NCBI GenBank assembly: GCA_015057635.1
Contig: SVEB01000028.1
Location: forward strand, 62,001 to 126,000
Direction: 5' to 3'
Origin: Lachnospiraceae bacterium
GTDB taxonomy: Bacteria; Bacillota; Clostridia; Lachnospirales; Lachnospiraceae
DNA length: 64,000 bases
Both the position numbers and the translations under genes were made by a program. The notes under the pieces were generated by a model. The model saw only the letters and a program-made list of their open reading frames with translations. It was not told where the DNA came from and did no database searches. This document shows, piece by piece, positions 56,062-64,000 of this stretch (positions are counted from its first letter, which is position 1; every line of letters starts with the position of its first letter).

Positions 56062-59000
56062 CTACATCAATATCTTAAAATCCATTAATAGATTTTTCAC
56101 ACATTCAAACAGTGTATCAGGATCGATTTTTCCTAACTTATTTCGGCTTGCTGCCGGAAGTTTATAGGTAAATACCGGTGCAGTCCCTGGCGTAAGCTTT
56201 AATGTGTTTCCGTATTTCTCTAACAGATCCGGAATCTTCTCCACTTTCACTTTTGCCTTGGCATACATCGTAAGCTTCACCTCATCTTTCTTCTGCACCA
56301 GACTTGTGATATAAACCTGATGAGCCATTGCTTTCATAAACGCAATATTTAAAAGATTATTCACAGAAGCAGGGATATCCCCGAAACGATCCACCATCTC
56401 TTCCTGCATATCCATAAACTCTTCTTCATTTTCAATACCCGCCACACGCTTATACATGTCTAACTTCTGCATCTCATTTTTAATATACGTAGATGGAATG
56501 AATGCATCCAGATCCATATCCACCAGGGTATCAAACGACTCTTCCTCGCTTATCTCTCCCTTCATGGTCTTTACCGCCTCGTTGAGCATCTTGCAGTACA
56601 GATCATATCCTACACTTTCCATATGCCCGCTCTGTTCCGCACCAAGAAGATTTCCGGCGCCTCGGATCTCTAAATCACGCATCGCGATCTTAAATCCACT
56701 TCCAAGCTCGGTAAATTCCTTAATCGCCTGCAGTCTCTTCTCCGCCACTTCTTTTAGCATCTTATCTCTCTTATACATCAAAAACGCATAGGAAGTACGG
56801 TTTGATCTTCCGACTCTTCCTCTAAGCTGATAAAGCTGAGAAAGTCCAAGACGGTCTGCATCATCAATAATCATCGTGTTTACATTGGATATATCAAGTC
56901 CGGTCTCGATAATGGTAGTCGCCACCAGCACATCGATTTCTCCATTGATAAACTCAAACATAATCTTCTCTAACGTATGCTCATTCATCTGCCCATGGGC
57001 AAATGCCACATTGGCATCCGGCACAAGCTTTGCAATCTGGTTTGCCACCTCGTCGATGCCATTTACCCGGTTATACACATAGTAAACCTGTCCGCCTCTG
57101 GCTAACTCACGGTTGATCGCCTCTCTTACGATTTCATCATTGTGTTCTAAGACAAATGTCTGAATTGGAATACGATCTACTGGCGGCTCTTCTAATACAC
57201 TCATATCACGAATTCCGACTAAACTCATATGAAGTGTTCTTGGAATCGGTGTGGCCGTCAGTGTCAGAACATCGATATCACCTTTTAGCTGCTTGATCTT
57301 TTCTTTATGCGCAACACCAAAACGCTGCTCCTCATCGATAATCAGAAGTCCAAGGTTTTTAAACTCCACATCCTTGCTTAATACTCGGTGAGTCCCGATA
57401 ATAATGTCTAACTGGCCCTTTTTTAACTTCTCTAAGGCCTTCTTCTGCTCTGCGGTAGACTTAAAACGAGAAAGCATATCAATACTGATTGGGAAATCCA
57501 TCATTCTCTGGGTAAATGTATTATAGTGCTGCTGCGCCAAAATGGTGGTTGGCACTAAGAACACGACCTGCTTTCCATCCGATACTGCCTTAAATGCCGC
57601 ACGAATCGCAATCTCTGTCTTTCCATATCCAACATCACCGCACACAAGACGATCCATGATCTTCGTGCTCTCCATATCTGCCTTGGTTGCCTCAATTGCC
57701 CTTAGCTGATCATCCGTTTCCTCATATGGGAACATTTCTTCAAATTCCCGCTGCCATACCGTATCGGCACAAAACTGATGTCCAACCCTTGCCTGTCTCT
57801 CGGCATACAATTTCACCAGATCCTCGGCGATCTCCTTTACCGCCTTCTTTACCTTAGCCTTTGTATTCTTCCATTCCGAAGAATTTAACTTATTTAATTT
57901 CGGCTTTCTAGCATCCGCGCCTGCATACTTCTGAATCACATCCAGTCCGGTCGCTAAGATATAAAGCACTCCGCCTCCGCCATATTCAATTTTAATATAG
58001 TCCTTGCTTACTTTATCGACCTCAATCTTCTCAATTCCACGGTAAATTCCAAGTCCATGATTCTCATGTACCACATAATCTCCGATACTCAGATCATTAA
58101 AGCTGGCAATCTGCTTTCCTTCGTACTGTTTCTTCTTTTTCCTCTTCTTCTTTTCTGCGCCGAAGATATCGCTTTCCGAAATAATAACAAGCTTAATTAA
58201 TGGATATTCGAATCCCCTATGCAGATTTCCGTAAGCGACCATAATCTCACTTTTCTTTAGCTCACGATCCAGATCATCGCTGTAAAATGCATTCAGTTCA
58301 TACTCCCTTAAATCCTCAGCCAGTCTTCCGGCTCTTGTCCTGGAGCCTGAAAGCAGGATTACCCGGTATCCGTTCTTCTTCCATTCTTTTAGATCCTTTA
58401 CCAGAATCTCAAAATTATTATTGTATGGGTTGATGCTCTTAACGGTAATATCATATCGATGCTTTACCTGCACCTGTGCTGTCTTATGATCCATCGTACT
58501 GATAAACACACTGTTTCTTCGTGCGAAGTTTGCGAACAATTCCTTATAATCATAGATCACATCCATCTGGCTCGGCAGGATATACCCTTTTTCAATTCTT
58601 CCCACCATGCTTTCCGAGAACTCGGTTTCCACCGCTTCCCCTTTCTCTAGCAGACGGCTCGGTTCATCTAAGAACACAACGGTATCTTTTCCTGTAAAAT
58701 AATCAAAGAAAGAGCAGGTTGTATCATAAAAGAATTTGATATAACTGTCGAGTCCCACCATGCCCTGGAAACACTCCAGGTTTTCCTTGAATTCTGCGAT
58801 GATCTGTGTAATACGCGCGGCCTCTTCTGTTTTCATTTGGCTTTTAAGCCCTGCCACATATTCATCCTTTTCTGCCTCAATTCTTGCAAGCCCCGCCTCA
58901 ATCTGTGCAGCATCCAATACGATTTCTGCTGCCGGATAGATGACTACCTCCGAGATTCTTTCAATCGACCTCTGGCTGCTCACATCGAAGGTTCGGATGG

Positions 59001-59598
59001 AATCGATTTCATCGCCCCACAGTTCAATACGGAACGGTACCTCTTCCGTAAGAGAGAAAATGTCCACAATCCCGCCTCGCACCGCAAACTCGCCCGGCTT
59101 TTCCACCTGTCCCATTCTCTCATATCCAAGGTGTACCAACGATTCCGTCAACGCCGCGAGATCCACCGTATCCTCCTCATGGATCTTTACCACCTTCTTT
59201 TCAATTAGTGATAATGGAAGCACCTTATCGAGCCCGCCGTCAAACGTCGCGATAATCGTCACCGGTCTGCGCTCGATCAAGGCCTTTAATATTTTAAGAC
59301 GTTCTCTTACGATTGCATTTCCATGAATATCTGCACTGTAGAAAATAATATCCTTTGCCGGGTACAGCATTACATTTCGGTCATATAGCTTGTAGTCCTC
59401 GTAGATTTCTTTTGCTTTGCTGTCATTGTATGTGACAATCAGCTTAAATGGAATATCTTCTGCCAGTGCATGGATCATATGACATTTCTGAGAATCGATG
59501 CATCCGGTTACCTGAATCGGATATTCCTGCGACACGATATTTTGCCGGATATCATTAAAGTCCTTATATTCCATTAAGGGCGCTGTAAATGTTCTCAC
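56062..59598 (-). CDS. mfd: Transcription-repair coupling factor
   Basis: 1178 aa; CarD-like RID ([23 protein letters not shown]), helicase motifs [50 protein letters not shown]. Confidence 0.97.
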   Translation of the reverse strand: MRTFTAPLMEYKDFNDIRQNIVSQEYPIQVTGCIDSQKCHMIHALAEDIPFKLIVTYNDSKAKEIYEDYKLYDRNVMLYPAKDIIFYSADIHGNAIVRERLKILKALIERRPVTIIATFDGGLDKVLPLSLIEKKVVKIHEEDTVDLAALTESLVHLGYERMGQVEKPGEFAVRGGIVDIFSLTEEVPFRIELWGDEIDSIRTFDVSSQRSIERISEVVIYPAAEIVLDAAQIEAGLARIEAEKDEYVAGLKSQMKTEEAARITQIIAEFKENLECFQGMVGLDSYIKFFYDTTCSFFDYFTGKDTVVFLDEPSRLLEKGEAVETEFSESMVGRIEKGYILPSQMDVIYDYKELFANFARRNSVFISTMDHKTAQVQVKHRYDITVKSINPYNNNFEILVKDLKEWKKNGYRVILLSGSRTRAGRLAEDLREYELNAFYSDDLDRELKKSEIMVAYGNLHRGFEYPLIKLVIISESDIFGAEKKKRKKKKQYEGKQIASFNDLSIGDYVVHENHGLGIYRGIEKIEVDKVSKDYIKIEYGGGGVLYILATGLDVIQKYAGADARKPKLNKLNSSEWKNTKAKVKKAVKEIAEDLVKLYAERQARVGHQFCADTVWQREFEEMFPYEETDDQLRAIEATKADMESTKIMDRLVCGDVGYGKTEIAIRAAFKAVSDGKQVVFLVPTTILAQQHYNTFTQRMMDFPISIDMLSRFKSTAEQKKALEKLKKGQLDIIIGTHRVLSKDVEFKNLGLLIIDEEQRFGVAHKEKIKQLKGDIDVLTLTATPIPRTLHMSLVGIRDMSVLEEPPVDRIPIQTFVLEHNDEIVREAINRELARGGQVYYVYNRVNGIDEVANQIAKLVPDANVAFAHGQMNEHTLEKIMFEFINGEIDVLVATTIIETGLDISNVNTMIIDDADRLGLSQLYQLRGRVGRSNRTSYAFLMYKRDKMLKEVAEKRLQAIKEFTELGSGFKIAMRDLEIRGAGNLLGAEQSGHMESVGYDLYCKMLNEAVKTMKGEISEEESFDTLVDMDLDAFIPSTYIKNEMQKLDMYKRVAGIENEEEFMDMQEEMVDRFGDIPASVNNLLNIAFMKAMAHQVYITSLVQKKDEVKLTMYAKAKVKVEKIPDLLEKYGNTLKLTPGTAPVFTYKLPAASRNKLGKIDPDTLFECVKNLLMDFKILM

Positions 59599-60170
59599 GC
59601 CTTAACCTCCCTCTTGTTATAGATATTCATCGCCGCATCCATTCCATCGCAGATAATGCATTCACAAGCTTTCACCGTGCGTTCCACAGACGCTTTCATC
59701 ACTTCCTGCTCTTCCTTATTAAATCTTCCAAGCACATAATCTGCTAAATCCCAGCCCTTTGGCTTATCTCCCACACCGATTTTCACACGTGGAAACTCAT
59801 CGGTTCCAAGATGGTTTATGATGCTCTTGATTCCGTTATGACCGCCCGCGCTTCCTTTTTTTCTTAGGCGCAGTGCTCCCACATCCAAGCTGATATCGTC
59901 ATAAAGAATGATGATCTCCTCACTGGACACTTTATAAAAATCCGCTAATTCTCTCACGCTCTCTCCGCTTAAATTCATATAGGTCTGAGGCATTGCAAGG
60001 ATAACCTTCTCTCCTCCGATTATGCCTTTTCCGCATACTGCCTTATGCTTTCTGCTATCCATCGTAATCTGATATGCCTTTGCGATTGCCTCAATTGCCT
60101 CAAATCCGATATTATGTCTTGTTCCTTCATACTCCCTTGTCGGATTTCCTAAACCTACTATTATATACAT
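59595..60170 (-). CDS. pth: Peptidyl-tRNA hydrolase
   Basis: 191 aa; MYIIVGLGNPTREYEGTRHNIGFEAIE...AMPQTYMNLSGESV...LRKKGSAGGHNGIKSII. Confidence 0.97.
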   Translation of the reverse strand: MYIIVGLGNPTREYEGTRHNIGFEAIEAIAKAYQITMDSRKHKAVCGKGIIGGEKVILAMPQTYMNLSGESVRELADFYKVSSEEIIILYDDISLDVGALRLRKKGSAGGHNGIKSIINHLGTDEFPRVKIGVGDKPKGWDLADYVLGRFNKEEQEVMKASVERTVKACECIICDGMDAAMNIYNKREVKA

Positions 60171-60482
60171 ACGAACCTCTTTCCTGGTATATCACCACAA
60201 ATTTTAAATCTTCCCGCCTCATAAGGGTTTATGAGTACCCAATCGCAGGCTGGACTGTGTTTTTCTATATTTAAGCATGCAGATTTGCCGCACATATGTG
60301 ATTTCTCCCATACCTGCGGTGTTCAAACGCATGATACCGAATTTGTTCATACGTATTTTTATTTTCTCCTGTTTCATGCTTTCTTACACGGTGTTTTGCA
60401 TTCTTTCCATGTACTTTATTATAAGCGAAGAACCCTGTTTCATCAACTTCTTTTCCATTTATTCCATTTGCAAAACAAAAGA

Positions 60483-60541
60483 AGCTGCCACACGAAAAGA
60501 TGCTCTGCTCTTACGCATTCTCTTCGTGTGACAGCCCTTCT
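60483..60541 (-). terminator. Terminator of polysaccharide deacetylase gene
   Basis: AGGGCTGTCACACGAAGAGAATGC...GCATCTTTTCGTGTGGCAGCTTCTTTTG on minus strand. Confidence 0.75.
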
Positions 60542-60544
60542 TAC

Positions 60545-61663
60545 TTACCTGCCGTTATAATATACTTTTCCCGCTTCTAACGCATGCCCCTTTGCAGCAA
60601 ACAGCTCATCGATTGTCACAAGCTGATAGCCTCTTTTAATCAGTTCCGGCACTAAGTATTCCACCGCTTCCGCTGTGCTTTCATATAAATCATGCATTAA
60701 GATGATATCCCCGTCTTTCACTGTGCCTAATACATTATTGATTACGGATTTTGCATCCCGACTCTTCCAGTCCTCTGTATCCAAAGACCATGCGATCATT
60801 GGAACCGTAAGATTCTCACTTACCGTATCATTCCGGCTTCCATACGGAGGACGAAGCACAACCTGCTCTTCCGCTGCATGTTCCTGAATCAGCTCACATG
60901 CATACCCTACTTCATACTGCAATTCCTTTATTGTGATTTTTGTGAGATCCTTATGGCTGTATGTATGATTGCCAATCTGGTTCCCCTGTTCATATGCCTT
61001 TTCTACCGTATCACCATAGCTATCCATTCGATTTCCCATAACAAAGAATGTGGCACGTCCTCCATTATCCGATAATACCTGTAATATACGGTTTGTCACC
61101 TTCGGATACGGACCATCATCAAACGTAAGGGCAACCATCGGTTTGCTCACATCAATATTATTCTTCGCGATGACCTCCTGCGCTTTTAAATCCGCAGCCA
61201 GCTCCTGATCCGATGTCTTGTCATCTTCTGCTGCCGGTGTCCCCTCGGTCTGGCCTTCCTGTGGTGTCACTACTGGCTCTTCTGCACCTTCTTTAGAGTC
61301 TGCTCCCTCTTCTGTCTGATCTGTAGCACTCTCTCCCTTAGACGGAGTGCCTCCTTCTGACTTTTCTCCATCATTCTCCTGAACAGTTCCATCTTCTTCC
61401 TTTTGTTCTTCTGCATTAGGTTTTTCGTTTTCCTTGTTCTGATCCTGTACTGGATTTTCCGCTTCCTCTTTCGGTACTGTCTCTTCACTCTCGTTGGCAC
61501 TTACCATTCCCTGATTCATTGCCTCACCTGCTTTATCTATGCCTAACAGCCGATTGCCTGCCACTAACAGTATAATTGTAGCGATAATCGCTGATACAAT
61601 CCATACTATCTGCAATGTATATACAATTTTCTTCCTTTGTCGTTTTTTGTTATTCGATTTCAC
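60545..61663 (-). CDS. Polysaccharide deacetylase (NodB domain) with acidic Glu/Lys-rich linker
   Basis: 372 aa; VALTFDDGPYPKVTNRILQVL, IGNHTYSHKDL, LRPPYGSRNDTV, IILMHDLYESTAEAVEYL. Confidence 0.93.
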   Translation of the reverse strand: MKSNNKKRQRKKIVYTLQIVWIVSAIIATIILLVAGNRLLGIDKAGEAMNQGMVSANESEETVPKEEAENPVQDQNKENEKPNAEEQKEEDGTVQENDGEKSEGGTPSKGESATDQTEEGADSKEGAEEPVVTPQEGQTEGTPAAEDDKTSDQELAADLKAQEVIAKNNIDVSKPMVALTFDDGPYPKVTNRILQVLSDNGGRATFFVMGNRMDSYGDTVEKAYEQGNQIGNHTYSHKDLTKITIKELQYEVGYACELIQEHAAEEQVVLRPPYGSRNDTVSENLTVPMIAWSLDTEDWKSRDAKSVINNVLGTVKDGDIILMHDLYESTAEAVEYLVPELIKRGYQLVTIDELFAAKGHALEAGKVYYNGR

Positions 61664-61795
61664 TCTCTCGCCCTCTCTGCTTTCCCCTTTTCTAACACGT
61701 TTTTTCTCTCTAATTTCCTTTTACATCCCTTTATTATATGAAAAAGCATGTCTCTTTATTAGAGTAGCGCAATCTAAAAAAAGTTGCAAGATAAA

Positions 61796-61834
61796 CAAAA
61801 AAAACAGGCTGCGAATTTCTGACAGCCTGTTTTC
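61796..61834 (-). terminator. Terminator-like hairpin
   Basis: AAAACAGGCTGCGAATTTCTGACAGCCTGTTTT. Confidence 0.7.
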
Positions 61835-61866
61835 TATTAGGGACTTCTTTAAACAGCTTTTTGTTT

Positions 61867-62151
61867 TTAGCCTTCCTCTTCCTCGTTTTCGCCTTCTAAT
61901 GCTGCGATCTCATATTTCTCTAATATGATTTTCTGAATACGATCACGAGTTTCAGAATTGATTGGATGAGCAATATCACGATATTCCCCATCTCCTGCCT
62001 TTCTGCTTGGCATTGCGATGAAGAGACCCTTTTCGCCCTCAATCACCTTAATGTCATGTACCACAAATTCATTGTCCATTGTGATAGAAACAACTGCCTT
62101 CATCTTACCTTCTTTGCTTACTTTACGCACTCTTACGTCTGTAATCTGCAT
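61867..62151 (-). CDS. spoVG: Septation protein SpoVG
   Basis: 94 aa; [65 protein letters not shown]. Confidence 0.97.
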   Translation of the reverse strand: MQITDVRVRKVSKEGKMKAVVSITMDNEFVVHDIKVIEGEKGLFIAMPSRKAGDGEYRDIAHPINSETRDRIQKIILEKYEIAALEGENEEEEG

Positions 62152-62286
62152 TTTGCATCCCCCTTTAGCACCATAGTTATTGTCAGTTTAAGTCAGAAAA
62201 CGCCTTCTCCTACGCTTTGCGATGCCATATCTTATGTTCGCCGCAGCTTTCCTGCTATCCACCAAGACAGCTTGTCTCATGAAAAG

Positions 62287-63408
62287 CTACATAACATAGC
62301 GGTCATTTTTCTCAACGACGATCTTTACATTCCCTTCCTCACCAACATGCGTAGTGTTTGCCTTTATCGTATCTCGGCTTTCAACAATACAATTCTCAAT
62401 GTAAGTATTGTCACCAATATGTACATCATTTAGAATAATAGAGTTCTTGATTGTGCAGTTGTTTCCTACATACACTTTCTTGAATAAAACGGAATTTTCT
62501 ACTACCCCATTGATAATGCATCCGCTGGAAACCAGACTGTTCTTTACCATAGCACCGGCATTATATTTTGCCGGAGGTAAATCATCAATCTTAGAATACA
62601 CATCCGGATACTGTTTAAAAAAGTAATCCCTAATTTCTTTATTTAAAAAATCCATATTGGTCTTATAATACGAATCTACACTTGCGATATTGCTCCAGTA
62701 ACTGTTCATCTCGTAAGCATAAATTCGCTTCACGTTCTTGTAGCGAATTAAGATATCGCTTACAAAATCGTGTCTTTCTTCCGCAGCTGACTTCTCGATT
62801 AATTCGATCAGCTGTCGGCGGCGAATGATATAAATCCCCGTAGAAATAATGGTAGAATCCGAAACTAAAGGTTTCTCTTCAAATTGGGTGATCCTGCCAT
62901 CCTCATTCACCCCGATAATCCCAAATCTGGTACTATCTTCGATATTATCTAAACGCTTTGTTACAACGGTAATATCCGCTTTCTTTGCGATATGATATTC
63001 CAATACTTTGTTGTAATCAAGCTTATACACCCCATCACCGGATGTAATCACTACATACGGCTCATGACTATTCTTTAAGAAATTCAGATTCTGATAAATA
63101 GCATCTGCCGTGCCCCGGTACCAGAATCCATTGTCTGCGGTTATGGTTGGTGTAAATACAAATAAACCGCCCTGCTTTCTTCCAAAGTCCCACCACTTGG
63201 ATGAACTTAAATGCTCATTTAATGAGCGTGAATTATACTGTGTCAGTACAGCAACCTTCTGAACATGGGAATTTGACATATTGCTCAATGTAAAATCAAT
63301 GCTTCGAAAGCTTCCTGCTACAGGCATAGCAGCTATGGCTCTCTTATTGGATAATTCTTTCATTCTGTTACTATTGCCACCAGCTAAAACGATTCCTATT
63401 GCTCTCAT
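62287..63408 (-). CDS. glgD: GlgD subunit of glucose-1-phosphate adenylyltransferase
   Basis: 373 aa; MRAIGIVLAGGNSNRMKELSNKRAIAAMPVAGSFRSIDFTLSNMSNSHV; C-terminal left-handed beta helix. Confidence 0.94.
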   Translation of the reverse strand: MRAIGIVLAGGNSNRMKELSNKRAIAAMPVAGSFRSIDFTLSNMSNSHVQKVAVLTQYNSRSLNEHLSSSKWWDFGRKQGGLFVFTPTITADNGFWYRGTADAIYQNLNFLKNSHEPYVVITSGDGVYKLDYNKVLEYHIAKKADITVVTKRLDNIEDSTRFGIIGVNEDGRITQFEEKPLVSDSTIISTGIYIIRRRQLIELIEKSAAEERHDFVSDILIRYKNVKRIYAYEMNSYWSNIASVDSYYKTNMDFLNKEIRDYFFKQYPDVYSKIDDLPPAKYNAGAMVKNSLVSSGCIINGVVENSVLFKKVYVGNNCTIKNSIILNDVHIGDNTYIENCIVESRDTIKANTTHVGEEGNVKIVVEKNDRYVM

Positions 63409-64000
63409 AGTCTGTCACCTGCCTTGATCAAGCATTCTCCACCTTCCAGTACACCATGTGGATAATCATCAATGGTTGTTCCGCCGTTCACTGCGGTATT
63501 CTTTCCAATCCTTACTTTATCCGGTATTACAGAATCCTCTCCGACTGTAACCAGACCATCCATATAGATGTTCGGATACTTCACATTCGGTACTTCCTCT
63601 CCGATTCCAAGTTCACAATCCGAACCTACCACACAGTTCTCTGCGATAATCGCTTTATGAATGATCGTATTCTCTCCAACTACAGTAGACTTCATCACAA
63701 TAGAGTCATATACTTTTGCTCCGGCTTCAATCGTAACACCTGCTCCGATAACGGAATTATGTACTTCGCCATAAATCTCGCTGCCTTCTCCAATGATACA
63801 GCGATCCACCACGGCATTATCTGCGATATACTGAGGTGGTATGACATCACTCTTTGTATAGATCTTCCAGAACTCCTCATATAGATTAAATTCCGGAATT
63901 AAATCAATCAGCTCCATATTAGCCTGCCAGTAAGCACCTAACGTACCGACATCTTTCCAGTATCCGTTATATTCATAAGCGAATACGCGGTCTCCTCTCT
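63405..64000 (-). CDS. glgC: GlgC subunit of glucose-1-phosphate adenylyltransferase, 5' end cut by window edge
   Basis: Frame continues past the ORF-track start: RGDRVFAYEYNGYWKDVGTLGAYWQANMELIDLIPEFNLYEEFWKIYTK...; stop overlaps glgD start. Confidence 0.92.
   Translation of the reverse strand, partial: RGDRVFAYEYNGYWKDVGTLGAYWQANMELIDLIPEFNLYEEFWKIYTKSDVIPPQYIADNAVVDRCIIGEGSEIYGEVHNSVIGAGVTIEAGAKVYDSIVMKSTVVGENTIIHKAIIAENCVVGSDCELGIGEEVPNVKYPNIYMDGLVTVGEDSVIPDKVRIGKNTAVNGGTTIDDYPHGVLEGGECLIKAGDRL

Noticed and set aside
60290-60360. GTTCAAACGCATGATACCGAATTTGTTCATACG resembling the palindrome left core
   Set aside because: Partial similarity only; no matching inverted arm or inner hairpin nearby, so not counted as a fifth copy.
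1-64000. CRISPR arrays, rRNA genes, prophage, transposases, retrons, toxin-antitoxin pairs
   Set aside because: Looked for repeats with regular spacers, rRNA-like sequence, and reverse transcriptase, integrase or transposase motifs; none found. The XRE protein at 54429..54629 sits with an ABC transporter, not a toxin.

Overview
The window looks like a chromosomal segment of a low-to-mid GC, spore-forming Firmicute. Gene content and order (HU - S4 protein - yabP - yabQ - divIC - tRNA-Met - spoIIE - tilS - hpt - ftsH; spoVT; spoVG; glgC/glgD; mfd-pth) suggest Clostridia, probably Lachnospiraceae; this placement is inference. Most genes are on the minus strand and are ordinary housekeeping or sporulation genes. 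I see four tRNAs and no rRNA operon, CRISPR array, prophage or recognisable transposase. The most unusual content is four intergenic copies (about 9.7, 26.9-27.3, 27.7-28.2 and 50.8 kb) of a large palindromic element. Each copy has a conserved, slightly asymmetric core (AATGTTCRGACGCATGAGCGGACAAAAA ... GTTCGTCATGAGCCGGACATT), a stem whose sequence differs per copy but stays base-paired, a conserved CAGACAG...CTGTCTG inner hairpin, and copy-specific outer arms that are again near-perfect inverted repeats (up to about 190 bp per arm). Two copies share end structures and sit as an inverted pair. Other notable items: two 35-bp-stem hairpins at gene 3' ends; a hairpin across the stop codon of an HtrA-like pseudoprotease; a spoIIE promoter with a 21-bp spacer and Spo0A-box-like sites; a tandem spoVT duplication; small ORFs with good RBSs that are absent from or buried in the ORF track; gene remnants; and paired TetR-type operators upstream of an MMPL exporter operon. 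All calls come from reading the sequence; no database search was run.
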